DNA of 64,000 nucleotides from a virus: IMG/VR virus record IMGVR_UViG_3300010885_064105, positions 58,363 to 122,362 of that record; one strand, 5' to 3'. Shown piece by piece: positions 31,869 to 43,300 of this stretch (position 1 is its first letter; each line of letters starts with the position of its first letter). The notes under the pieces were generated by a model. It saw only the letters and a program-made list of their open reading frames with translations, ran no database searches and was not told where the DNA came from. The position numbers and the translations under genes were made by a program.

Positions 31869-34222
31869 AATTTTTTAACCCCAAAAATCATTCCCGTAAT
31901 TTGAGGTACTGTCCAATTTTGTTGAGTAGCAGGATTATGATTAGCGTAGTATTGATATGTTTGATAAGCTGTTTTCTTAACTAAATGTTCAGGGCCAATT
32001 GTAACATAGTCATCTCTTTGAGTTTTAAACTGTCCTGTTGGAGGAGTAAAATTAGAATTATATCTAGCCAAACCAAGAGAAATTCTATAATCATCTAAAT
32101 AACCCGCTTTCCCTATCGTAAGCAATGAAGGTATAACACTGTATCCATCATTATTATTAAATAAACTTATTAATCTATTTTGACTACAATTACTCGATAA
32201 TATATGAAGACTATTTGTAAATACTCCAGTATTCTCGCATCCACCATCCCCATATGTTCTATAAACAGTATGATTAACTCCTGATTGTCCATCAAGATAG
32301 CATATAAGATGATCACTAGAATCTCTTGTTATCGCAATATGATGCCATGTCCCGGTTGTTGCATTACTTGGAAAGTATAAAACTTTTGTTGAACGACCCA
32401 AACCATAAAATGTAATTCCACTAATATTCATTAAAAAATTATAGTTAAAAAATTGAACAGTATTAGTTGGTACTGATGTTGTTGATTTATCAAATAAAGC
32501 AATATTATTTGATTCATTAGTAAAATAAACCCAACACTCTATTGTGAACGGATTTGTTTCAAAGTCTGGATGAGAGCAATAAATATATGAATTATTATCT
32601 GGAAAACGTAAACTACTATTACCAAATTTAGCAGTAGCTGATGACAGTGAAACATCTCCATGTGTTGCTAATGACTTAGGACTATCAGAACTATCTATGA
32701 TTGAATTATCGTTGTGTAGTAGCAATGAGACATATCCTGAATATGGGTCGCTAGCTACTCCACCATAAAATACATTAATAAATTTAGTATCTAAATAATT
32801 TTTCTTAGCAACATTATATACTTTCATTCCGCCTACAGCATCATTAAGTCCGTATCTCCATAGAGAATATGTATCAAAGCTAATATAATAATTTGAATTA
32901 GTTGGTTGAATAACAGAAAGAGCTATAGCATCTATATTTCCACTATTTACTGTTTCTATTTTTCCTATATCTCCATCAAATATAGCCAAAGCTTTTCTGT
33001 GACTATTGCTTGGTGTACTAGTCCAATCTTTTAATCCATCCGATCTTAATCCAGCTCCATCATTTAAATTATTTGTAACACCAGGAGTTAATGGTAATAC
33101 TTTGGATGTTGGACCAAGCCAAAAAGAAGGCTTATCAACATTATCTATTAAAGTGATATCGTCTAATAGCCAAACTTGTCCATGCATATAGTATCTACTT
33201 TTTGTGTCTTCATATAACATTGGATAAACGCCACCATAACTATTGAAATCACCAAGACTCATATTTTGCAATATAGATGACGAATATGTCCTATTATAGA
33301 ATCTGATATTATTAAATTTAAACCCACTAATTGGCAAACTAATTTCCCAATCTAATCTTTCTAATTCAGGATCATCATTTACAACAGACAGATCGACTCC
33401 TTCTGCTTTAATGCTTAAATATGATTGAGAAATATCAGAATCATCTATTAAAAATTCTGAATGAGTCCATCTAGAGACAAAAGAGGCACCATCATAATTT
33501 CCTATTCCATATCTAGCCTCATAATTACTGGCAGCAGTATCTGCTATTGTTAATATTTTATTACCAGTAGAAAATAAAGAAGCCACTCTATATCTATCAA
33601 GAGATGATGATATGTCTAAATCAAAATATCCCAAAATCTGATTATTTTGTTCAATTTCTAATGCCATTGTGGTTTTTTCATTATTTAAAACATTTAAGGC
33701 ATTTCCTGTAATTTTTACAATATTAACTGATAAACAAGAAATATCTCCACTACAAAAAGAAAATAATTTATGTCTATGAGGATAGCTCGAATAGTCAGTA
33801 CTACTAGTTTCTAAACCTAATGACCTAAAACCAAAATATGTTTGATCTCCGCTCGGTAAAGGAAATCCACTAAGTTTTAAATAGGTAGGAAATTCAACTG
33901 ATGAAGGATTTTCTATTTGAATATTAGTTATTGCTAAAAATCCTGGAGGACTACCTAATCCAGGATAAGGGTTTCCTTGACGATAAACGCCTCTATTATC
34001 ATAATTTGGAATATAAACAGCACTTGGAAGTATTCCATTATTTGGAGAAGAATATTTATATACAGCATCAAAAATTGGACTTTGTTGAAATAAATAACTA
34101 GTCGGGGCACATCCTCCAAAACTATACTTAGGATATTGTTTAAATTGAGTAGACCAATAATTATTGTCTAATTTATTTAGAATTACTCCTTTTTCAAAAC
34201 CTTCAAAAAATAAAGTAGACAT
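31865..34222 (-). CDS. Large fibre/adhesin protein with C-terminal LamG-like domain
   Basis: This 785-aa protein begins MSTLFFEGFEKGVILNKL. The first ~480 residues are beta-rich with no module I recognise. Residues ~484-740 show a laminin-G/concanavalin-A-like fold: SLLLHNDNSIIDSS, FGNSSLRFPDNNSYIYC, PFTIECWVYFTNES, GTWHHIAITRDSSDHLICYL, and LDDYRISLGLARYNSNFTPP. This domain binds carbohydrate or protein ligands in many fibres. The gene is preceded by a 140-bp gap with promoter-like motifs, and its stop overlaps the next ATG. It is probably a virion-surface adhesin. Confidence 0.7.
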   Translation of the reverse strand: MSTLFFEGFEKGVILNKLDNNYWSTQFKQYPKYSFGGCAPTSYLFQQSPIFDAVYKYSSPNNGILPSAVYIPNYDNRGVYRQGNPYPGLGSPPGFLAITNIQIENPSSVEFPTYLKLSGFPLPSGDQTYFGFRSLGLETSSTDYSSYPHRHKLFSFCSGDISCLSVNIVKITGNALNVLNNEKTTMALEIEQNNQILGYFDLDISSSLDRYRVASLFSTGNKILTIADTAASNYEARYGIGNYDGASFVSRWTHSEFLIDDSDISQSYLSIKAEGVDLSVVNDDPELERLDWEISLPISGFKFNNIRFYNRTYSSSILQNMSLGDFNSYGGVYPMLYEDTKSRYYMHGQVWLLDDITLIDNVDKPSFWLGPTSKVLPLTPGVTNNLNDGAGLRSDGLKDWTSTPSNSHRKALAIFDGDIGKIETVNSGNIDAIALSVIQPTNSNYYISFDTYSLWRYGLNDAVGGMKVYNVAKKNYLDTKFINVFYGGVASDPYSGYVSLLLHNDNSIIDSSDSPKSLATHGDVSLSSATAKFGNSSLRFPDNNSYIYCSHPDFETNPFTIECWVYFTNESNNIALFDKSTTSVPTNTVQFFNYNFLMNISGITFYGLGRSTKVLYFPSNATTGTWHHIAITRDSSDHLICYLDGQSGVNHTVYRTYGDGGCENTGVFTNSLHILSSNCSQNRLISLFNNNDGYSVIPSLLTIGKAGYLDDYRISLGLARYNSNFTPPTGQFKTQRDDYVTIGPEHLVKKTAYQTYQYYANHNPATQQNWTVPQITGMIFGVKKL

Positions 34223-34285
34223 ATTATCTCCTAGATAGACTAAGTTTAATAAATAAAATGGCCATTACATAGTCCTAATATACTA

Positions 34286-34325
34286 ATACACCGAGTAAAA
34301 AAGTTGAAATATTCTTGTCATTATA
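34286..34325 (-). promoter_or_regulatory. Candidate promoter region upstream of the LamG fibre gene
   Basis: In the 140-bp gap the minus strand has CTATAATGAC (-10-like TATAAT at 34320-34325) and, closer to the gene, CGGTGTATTAGTATATTAGG (ATACACC on the plus strand at 34286-34292). GGTGTAT or TGTATTA cores recur in three other gaps. A perfect palindrome AATGGCCATT lies at 34257-34266. No convincing -35 box is seen. Confidence 0.4.
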
Positions 34326-34362
34326 GCCTATTTATTACTAATTAAGTATGAAATTAAGATTA

Positions 34363-36192
34363 CTAAATAATCGTAGCAGTAAGGGTAGGACCGGCACCAG
34401 TAACACTGCCGTATGAACTCCAAAATCCATCGTCCCCTGACGGAGGGCTGCCACTTGCGCCACCAGACGTATATCCATTAAATTCTCCATAAAAATCTGA
34501 CCCTAATGTGTCAGAAATCATCCAAACTTGATACCCAAATGCCTGAGTCCAATATAAATATCTTGATTGGCCCGCAATGCGATAGTAGTTAGAAGTTACC
34601 CCACCATATACAGTGGTTCCAGCAAGAACATATGTCCCATTGTATGATGGGTCAGATGCTCCGGTTACCAAATAGGCTGGCGTGGACGGAGCGGTTGTTG
34701 TTGTTGTTGGTTCTGCCGTGGTGGTTGTTGTTGGCTCTGCCGTGGTGGTTGTTGTTGGCTCTGCCGTGGTGGTTGTTGTTGGCTCTGCCGTGGTGGTTGT
34801 TATTGGTTCGGCTGTTGTTGTAGTAGTTGTATCTGTTGGTTCGGCTGTTGTTGTGGTAGTTGTAGTGGTGGCTGTGGAATAAATAGAATCAAGATCAGAA
34901 CAATTATAAATAGCATTATATTTTGATGGAATAAAATTAGAACGATATTTAGCAGACTGAGAAATTATGAGCTGGTCGATATATCCTGAAAAACCGTCTG
35001 TGGATCTTGTTTCTGCCCAAGCATAATTTATATCTGCTCCTATAGAAATAAACATATCTGACACGTTGGGGATTGTATTAGTAGTGATAATATTACCAAC
35101 ATTATTGCCATTGATAAACATTTTCATTCTGCTATTGGACCGACAGACAGCTATGTGTGTCCAAGAACCAGTTGGAAAATTTACATTTGTTGCTGTTATT
35201 AAGTTGGGCTCATATCGGTATTCTCCATTATTATACCAATCTAAATTAAAATGAAAATATAAATTATTAGATTCTCGGCGTAAATATATAGAACTATAGT
35301 TATTGCTAAAATCAGTAGGCTTGATAGAGAATAGGGTGTCTCTACGAATGCTAGTTGATGGTTTTATAAACATCTCTATTGTAAAATCTTTACTAAAAGG
35401 CCAATTAATATGCTGCCCAGATCCTGCTATAAGTCGTGGGAATTCTGATGTTACTGGATCAGGGTTACCGTCTAAATAAAGACTAGCTCCACCATATTTA
35501 TAGTCATCGACAGATATTATTGCTTGATCAATTTTTTGTATGTTTATATCATAGCATGATTTATTTTTTTCTAGATCATTATCAAATGGTAAAAATAATA
35601 TTAATTTATTATATGAGTTATCTCCTCCAGATGGGGTTATAGTGTTACTATAGCCATAATCTCCTGTTCCTATTGAATTAACTGCTGCCACCCTAAATTG
35701 ATAACCAACATTATTAAATAGCCCTGTTATTTGTATATTTGTAGTAGTATTTATACTATCCGGATATGTGCTCCATATAGAATTTCCTGTAGAATACTGT
35801 ATAATATAGTCTGTTAGTGGAGATCTATTATTATATGGACTTTGCCAAAATAAATAGACTGATGAGTCCTCATCATAGCCACTTATACCAATAACCATAT
35901 CGGGTGGCTCTGGCGGAGGATTATAAGACAATAAATCACAAGACAGATATGAGTATTGCAGTAACAAAGATGGGAGACTGTATGATAAAATATCTGTAGC
36001 AAGATAGCTGTTGGTTATAGTTTCTGGTTGCTCAATATAGGTTAATATATCAGAACTTAGATATGTTATTTGGGCAGTTTTTGTAGGAGGATTGTATGTT
36101 AAGAGATCCTGAGAAACATAAGTGTGATATAGCCTGTATATTTCTGAATCTTTAGATGGAATTGGAAATCCAAAAAATGGAGGTAAAATCAT
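34363..36192 (-). CDS. FN3-LamG adhesin with Thr/Ala/Glu/Pro repeat stalk
   Basis: The start of this 609-aa protein holds about four copies of a ~20-residue unit with the core YLSSDILTY or YLSCDLLSYNPP. An FN3 domain follows (residues ~87-190: SVYLFWQSPYNN, LTDYIIQYST, GYQFRVAAVNSIG). A LamG-like domain covers ~190-430 (KLILFLPFDND, DFTIEMFIKPS, GSWTHIAVCRSNSRMKMFI, GYIDQLIISQSAKYRSNF). A mucin-like stalk of TTTTTAEP repeats (~440-500) leads to a Gly/Tyr-rich C-terminal module. The ATG at 36192 shares one base with the previous stop (TAATG). The protein probably projects from the virion and binds a glycan. Confidence 0.75.
   Translation of the reverse strand: MILPPFFGFPIPSKDSEIYRLYHTYVSQDLLTYNPPTKTAQITYLSSDILTYIEQPETITNSYLATDILSYSLPSLLLQYSYLSCDLLSYNPPPEPPDMVIGISGYDEDSSVYLFWQSPYNNRSPLTDYIIQYSTGNSIWSTYPDSINTTTNIQITGLFNNVGYQFRVAAVNSIGTGDYGYSNTITPSGGDNSYNKLILFLPFDNDLEKNKSCYDINIQKIDQAIISVDDYKYGGASLYLDGNPDPVTSEFPRLIAGSGQHINWPFSKDFTIEMFIKPSTSIRRDTLFSIKPTDFSNNYSSIYLRRESNNLYFHFNLDWYNNGEYRYEPNLITATNVNFPTGSWTHIAVCRSNSRMKMFINGNNVGNIITTNTIPNVSDMFISIGADINYAWAETRSTDGFSGYIDQLIISQSAKYRSNFIPSKYNAIYNCSDLDSIYSTATTTTTTTTAEPTDTTTTTTAEPITTTTAEPTTTTTAEPTTTTTAEPTTTTTAEPTTTTTAPSTPAYLVTGASDPSYNGTYVLAGTTVYGGVTSNYYRIAGQSRYLYWTQAFGYQVWMISDTLGSDFYGEFNGYTSGGASGSPPSGDDGFWSSYGSVTGAGPTLTATII
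34691..34873 (-). repeat. Tandem 24-bp repeat coding TTTTTAEP stalk
   Basis: Near-identical 24-bp units encode AEPTTTTT, about five to six copies in a row plus variants. The plus strand reads as Val-rich spurious frames. The Thr/Pro-rich composition suggests an extended, possibly glycosylated, stalk. Copy number is likely to vary between relatives. Confidence 0.85.
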
Positions 36193-37340
36193 TAATTTCC
36201 TCCTTCTGCGTCCGTCGTATCTCCAGATAGTATTATTTTATCATCAGATACCTTAACTAAGGTTGCGACTGAGTATCTTCCGACTAGTTTATTATGATTA
36301 AGCCTATTTACAATCTGTGTTCCTGATAATCTAACCTGTCCCGATCCTATTTGCGAAACTAAACAATTAAAACCGACATTTAAATTATTGTTAAAGCTAA
36401 CATTAATTGCCGTAGGATTATTAAAGCTAATAACTTTTCCATTATCTGACTGATTAATAACATATGAATTCCCGGTTCTTTCATTAACAAAAGCTGAAAA
36501 TCTTGTTAATTGACCATCCCCTAATGTTTGAGTTCCAGTAAAACTATTTCCACCATTAAGTTTTGCGAATTCTTCATAATCATATGACACTACGCTACCC
36601 AGCTGTAAAGTTAGTCTCATAGCTTCTGGACTAGCGTCATTAATAAGACTTTTACCTAAAGCTGATATTTCTGTAGTTCCATACTCATCAAGACCAGTAC
36701 CTACTATAAGACTATTGCCATAAACTGGAACTTGTGATAGTCTATCGAGTCTCTGACTATATGGCTGTATATCTAATCCAATTTCTAGTCCAGAAGTACT
36801 AATGCTTAACTGGTTTAAATCTTGGTCATTATATTGCAAATTAATATGATCCCCAGCCTGCAATAAGCTAGCAACTCTATCATCAACACTTTCATTAAAG
36901 TCAGTTATATTTTGTGATATGTGAGTATGATTTTTATTAGCATAATCTTGATTAATAATACTAGAGGATATTTTAATGGTTTTTGTGAGTGGGTAAAATA
37001 CAACCTCTGTTCCTCCATCACCTTCTATATTAAGGGTTTCATTTTCTTTGATATCAAAATTACCAACTAATAGTTTTGTTAAACCACTACCTGGAATTCC
37101 CTGTAAGCCTCGCAAGCCAGAAGGCCCTATTGGCCCAGGAGGCCCTATCTCTCCCCTAATTCCCTGGAAACCTTGCAATCCCTGCAAGCCCCTCTCAATA
37201 TGAACAACCCCAATAGTATTATCAAAACCATCATTGATTATTAGATTTGTAGTAATAACATTTTTAGTATCGGATCCTGGTATAGACTGATTAATAACTA
37301 AATATTTTGGTGCTGGATTAGTAATATTGATTGTTGCCAT
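36192..37340 (-). CDS. Collagen-like tail fibre protein
   Basis: In this 382-aa protein, residues ~1-55 (MATINITNPAPKYLVINQ ... GVVHIERGLQG) form an N-terminal domain shared with the 4126-aa adhesin next door. A Gly-X-Y tract follows (GLQGFQGIRGEIGPPGPIGP and more). Then come fibre-like beta segments with HTHISQNITDF, and a C-terminal fold with FNNPTAINVSF and GQVRLSGTQIVNRL. Collagen-like tracts make fibre trimers. The stop overlaps the next start by one base. It is a probable virion fibre, attached by the same N-terminal domain as its neighbour. Confidence 0.75.
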   Translation of the reverse strand: MATINITNPAPKYLVINQSIPGSDTKNVITTNLIINDGFDNTIGVVHIERGLQGLQGFQGIRGEIGPPGPIGPSGLRGLQGIPGSGLTKLLVGNFDIKENETLNIEGDGGTEVVFYPLTKTIKISSSIINQDYANKNHTHISQNITDFNESVDDRVASLLQAGDHINLQYNDQDLNQLSISTSGLEIGLDIQPYSQRLDRLSQVPVYGNSLIVGTGLDEYGTTEISALGKSLINDASPEAMRLTLQLGSVVSYDYEEFAKLNGGNSFTGTQTLGDGQLTRFSAFVNERTGNSYVINQSDNGKVISFNNPTAINVSFNNNLNVGFNCLVSQIGSGQVRLSGTQIVNRLNHNKLVGRYSVATLVKVSDDKIILSGDTTDAEGGN

Positions 37341-37345
37341 AGTTA

Positions 37346-40300
37346 TTAACCGTTATTAAAAATAATAGTTTTGGTATCAAAGCCAGTATCATCAAAAAGT
37401 TTAAGCTCAAATGATGTATCGTATCTCCAATTATAATTATTATTACTAGCAATTGTAATATTCCATCTATCATTTATTTCGTCGTATGAATCTTTCATAA
37501 ACATAGGATCTAGGGCTCTAGAAAAATTACATATTTGATTATTTACCATAACTTCTGGAGTATAATTCTGTATTGGCCTATTGCCTCCGTCAACACTAAA
37601 TGTTAATGTCCAAGATCCATTATTATTTGGTATACTATAATTATTAGTTAGTAAAATTTTAATAGGTTTATTAATATATAAATTATATACTGATGAATAT
37701 TTTTTAGGAGACAGATCTGTTCCTTGGAATACTGGCAACCCAGTATTTTCACAAGTGACTATTTTATATCTATAATCTTTATATAGCCCCGTAGGAATAC
37801 CAGATAAATTAAATGTCCAGTATCCTTCTTTAGAAAAATTTAAACTACTAATATTAATTTGATTATGATAATTTTTATATATGTCTATGTTACTATTAAT
37901 TACTAAATTATTTGAAAATGTTGAGTCAGAACCGCTATAAGAGATTATTGCCGATGTAGAGTCATATTCAGCTACTGTCATTAGACCATTTAATGGATAA
38001 ATATTATTTAGTGTGCTAGTAGAGCCAGAAACAATATCCACGCTATCTCCTGTAGACAAGGGTAGATTTTTATGTTTTATAGCAATAGTGTCAGACGTTA
38101 TTCCTGTAATGCTAGATAAGAATGAGAAGGTTGCTATTCCATTTATTATCTGTTGAGAACCAGGTCTAGAATAAGGTATTAATAAAGTATTGTCAATAAT
38201 ATTACCACTAGTTAATGTTATGTTTTGTGTAGGTATATCTGTATTGCTAAAACTAATTGATATTGCATCCCCGACGGATATATTATAAGGATTATCAGAT
38301 AATTCTGATTTAATATACTGGTAATTTATATTTGATGATCCAGAATGACTGTAAACTATATTACGAGCATTAGAGACTCTTCTCTGAATAAGACCAGAAA
38401 TGAAGGGAGCATACTGCTGAGTTGACCAATTCTCATTAAAAGGAACATATCCTCCTACTGCCACCCCATTATATCCACTGATAGATTGACCGCTAACACA
38501 ATAAATGTTTTGAATACCTCCTATCACAACAGGAGGAAAGCTATTTTGAGTAATAGTTTCATTTTTTGTACCGGCTTTATGTATCCAAAAGTATTCATTT
38601 TCGGCATATCTAATAGCGCCAACATCATATGTTGGAAATACTGATGGATTATTATTAATAAATAATGAAAAAACAGTACCAGTACTTTCTGTATGATTAA
38701 AAGAAATTGCTTGATTACTTGTAACAAAACTATTAGCATATACAGAATTACTAATTATATTTTTAAGACGATAATTAATATTTACGTCTCTTTTATTTGC
38801 CAATAAATTTCTTTCATCTTGATTATTTCCATAGACACAACGGCTTCCCACGTAATATTGTTGACCATTGTATGCAAAATATGCTTCTGAAGCTGGGGCT
38901 GGGTCTGTTAATTCAACAATCGGAGCTGGTAGCATTATTCCACTAATTCTTAAATAGCCAGTTTGCCAACAATCAGAAGTTTTTATTGTATATATATTAT
39001 TATCAGTATCTTGAACATAATTATTATTAAGTCTTAAAATATTCATTCCTAATAAAGGAGGAGAGTTATTATTTTGTGCAGAGTATGGGACTCCTGATGG
39101 AATTTGTACTTTAACACTAGGATACATTCTGCCAAAAAGACCATAACCTCCTTCATTAAGTATACTTTTTGATAGAAAACTACCGCAGCCTAATAGTGAA
39201 TTAGTCGTTGTTATATCCACATTTCCTATAAATTTTTGTAAATCTGACGTTCCAAAATTTGTAGTTCTTTCTTGAACTAATCTACCGACTCCAGTAGATA
39301 AAGTAGATAAACCATTAGGATTTATTGTTATAAAGTATTGTGAATTCTGATAAGATAAATTATATTTACCATTAAATGAATTACTTGGATTATTATCAAA
39401 TTCTATATAAACTGGTTTAGCTGTATTAATATTATTTCCTAAAGGATTAATAAATACTCTGAAATCAAAACTTTGGAAATCTCCACCACTATAAGAAAAA
39501 GAAGTAATTGGACATTGATTGTGTGGTAAAATAGTGTCACATTGTAGCGCATAATTTGCTGCTGGTGGCCAGTAAACATATTCAATATTAGGATATGAAC
39601 GATAACCTATAGGAGCGCTACCTAGTTCTGGCCTATCGTTTAAAGTTCTTGCATCTCTTCTAGGAGTATAAATTGGTTTTTCACTATCAAAATAAACAGG
39701 AAGCTCAACAGGAGAAGGAGGATTAGGTGCTGAAATATCCATGAATTTAATAATTTTTTGAGCCGACTTACCTCTAGCATCATATACTGTCAATATTAAT
39801 TTTTCATTATATTCCCCTCCATTTGCAAAAGTTCTAGGATTACCTTGTATGGTAAGTAATCCGCTACCAAGATTACTCCATGGTCTTTTAGGATTGCCTC
39901 CTGGAAAAGTAATTGTATATGATAGTCCAGAAGGCAATAAATTATATGAGCCCGTAGAAACTACTGTCCATCCAGTAATTCCGGTTGGTATTGAACACAA
40001 CTCTCGACCTGTTGTTCCAAATCTATATGATAAACTTATTGGACTATTACACAATGGAGATAATTGATTTGTTTCTGAGGCAGTGCCTACTGTGATGATC
40101 TGTGGCCCTGGATGATCAAACCCTCCCTCATTCAATGACTTATATTTAATATATCCGTTTATAGTATCATAACCAAATGAGATATTTTGAATTGTATCAG
40201 TATCTATTGCAGAGATGCTAAAAGACTTAAGTCCTTCTATTCCACATAGTGGGAATCCGGTAAAAGAAAAATTCCATGACTTATCAGAGGGATTCCATAC

Positions 40301-43300
40301 CCTAGACTCTAAACATCCATTTTGTAGTTCTAAAGGTCTTTGCGGATAGTACCCTGAGCATACTGTAGGTAAGCCAGACAATAATATTGTTGGTGGAAAA
40401 TTTGGATTTTCTAAACCATATAATGTTTTGAAAGTAATTCTCCAAGGAGAGCCCTCATTCGCCATATAATATGGTTTATTTACTCCAGTGATCATGATTG
40501 GTAAACCGGGTAAAGTGAAACTATCTAATTCTATTAAATTTAACTTTCCAATAGCATATATTTTATCATCAGATATACCCTTGCATTGTACTATTAAAGA
40601 AGATATCTGGTTATCAGTTAAAGAATTATTAATATTATTAAAACTAATATTAGCATCCCATTTGCTATAAATAGGAGCTCCATAATATGATAATTCATAC
40701 AATGATAAATTATTATCATATTTTTTATTGATTAGACTTAATGAAATATCGTTATTTTTAAGACTTGGTGGGATATTAATAATAATATCTTCATTCATAG
40801 AAGCTTGTTTGATATCGAATACGGTTTGGTAAGACTCATTTGGTATACTATAAGTTATTGATTGTAAATTAGTTAAGTATTTATTTTGCGTAAAAGTTAG
40901 ATTAACATTGTCAGATACCGTATTGATAGAGTCTTCAACAAAAATTTTAATATTTTTTATACCTAGATTTTCTACCATCCTAGCGAAAGAATCAGAACGG
41001 CCTGTGGCAATAATTTTCCATCTTTTGCCTATATTATCATATTCATAATCAATATTATATTCTAAGGGTTGTGTCTGATATGAACCATTATTAGGCAAAT
41101 TAGATAATTTTACAGATGGATGCAGATCCTGTCTGTCGGCATAGATACCTCCTAGAACATAAAACTGTAAGAACCACGTATCTTGTTTATCGAAAGATAG
41201 TGGTTGAGGCATTGTATATCTATCTATAGATAAATTTTTATAAAGAGTTATATTAAGAAGTCTTGTAAAAGAGTATTCTATCCATTCTTCCTCATCATTA
41301 TTAGGGCTGGGTTGAGATAAAGATATACTAATTGATTTATTCGGATAATATCCTTCGAGACCAACAAGATTTACTGTAATTTTAAATCTATTATAAAAAC
41401 TATTGTGTTCTATATTAATATTTCTAGAATATCCTTCATCTCCATTTAAATTGACCCTAATATTTGTTTTGCTTTGATTTATAGCATCAATATAAAAAGC
41501 AAAAGATGATGAATTATTATCATTATCTACATTTAAGTATATGTTATCAGACAGCCCGATAGGATCAAGAGAATATTCTGGTTTAATTTCATTCATTGGT
41601 AGAATCTTAATCATACCAGTTTGTGAAGCCAAGTCTTCTCCTGTCACATAATCTTTAACAGTAAGGACTGTATTAAAAGTTCCAGTAACAGACCCGGCGT
41701 ATCCATAAAGATTTTTAGTACCATTGCTATTATCAAATATCTCATTATTAATACTAAAACTTGGACCAGGATAATTAGACATAACTATCAAGGCTGGGTC
41801 TGGTAAATCTTTAATGTCATAATTTACTGACCATGGAATAGGACTATTTACATAAGAGTATATTGTTTTGGGAATATTAATAATTGGTACTTTGAATACA
41901 TTTAGTAAGAAATTTTTATCAATACTACCAGTTTCATCTGAAATAGTAACTACAAATTCTCTATTTTCTTTAATATAGGTTTGAATATCATCAATAATTA
42001 TATTTATAGTCCATATTTTATTATATGAGTCATATGATATAGTATTTGTATCTATAAAGTATGAACTAAGTCCATATATATTTATTTTTGGAGCCGAAGA
42101 TAATAGAGGCTGCGACCATTTTTGAGATCCATCTTTTGTTTTTATCTTTAAATAAATTGGTCCTTCATCTGTAGTTTTAATGTTTATGATATTATCATTT
42201 AGTTTTAGATATGATAAACCATAATTCATAGAATATTCAATATCAAGAATATTAATTTTATCAGGATTAAGGTATAAAAGTTGGGATACCGTTTGCTGTG
42301 AAGAATCAAACGAAATATTATATCCACTATAAGCTATACTAGTAGGATTATTAAAATGAACCAAATGCTTCCATCTTTTTGACATCAAATTAAAAGAATT
42401 AATTTTTGAATCTATCAGATTAACAGATAGAGACGGTAAGGAATCTGTTGTTACAGAAGCATTGGATTCGGAAACTAAGAAAGAATTATCTATATTAGGA
42501 TTTAAATTAGATTTAATATTGTATTCGCTATCAATTATATAAACCAATCCACTTCTGCCAATATAACTAGAATTGTAAGGAATATTGATAGTAATGTTAT
42601 AAGAATCAACTTTATCATTAATATAATAGGATCCGTTTAATTCTGGCGCCCCATCAGAAAAATCGAAATAATATTTTTTATTTGATATGCCCCAAGGTCT
42701 GACATATCCATCAACAAAGTCTGTATCAATACTACTGGGCTGCTTGCCTATTAGGGATCGATTTGTAAGATCCGGGATGCTATCAAAATTAGTAGTACTA
42801 AAACCTTTTATATTTAAACACATGGTGCCAGAAGAACACTGCGAGTAATTACCTTGTATAGAGAATACTCCTGTTAATGGAGATACTACAGTTTTCCCAT
42901 AAGGATCTTTAGGCCAGTTAGCCGTATAACCTCCATAGGTATGATGATATAAATTATTGTAATAAGGAATAGAGCATAATCCTGAAACTGCTCCTATATA
43001 AGATAGATTGCCACTACTTGGTAATTCTTGATCAGCTTTTATTCCAAAACAGTATGGGTAAAAACTGTTTGGTTGTATTTTTAAACCATTAACTGGAATA
43101 CCAGAGATTAATGTATTATTATCTAAAGTTGATGTTATTTTAGCGTATCTGCTAACTTCTGACTCAGAAAAATTACTACTATTATTTAGTGTTAAAAGTT
43201 TAATTTGATCATTGGTATTGACATAAGACCTTGGAGTAGATAAGTTATTTATAGTTAATTTATTGCCATTAAAAAATACTCTATTATTTAATTTACGATG

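Noticed and set aside
34223-34362. A T4-type late promoter (TATAAATA)
   Set aside because: AATAAATA-like strings are frequent by chance in this A+T-rich sequence and are not at a consistent distance from starts.
34632-34882. Plus-strand Val-rich and Leu-rich open frames
   Set aside because: They are shadows of the 24-bp repeat coding TTTTTAEP on the minus strand.
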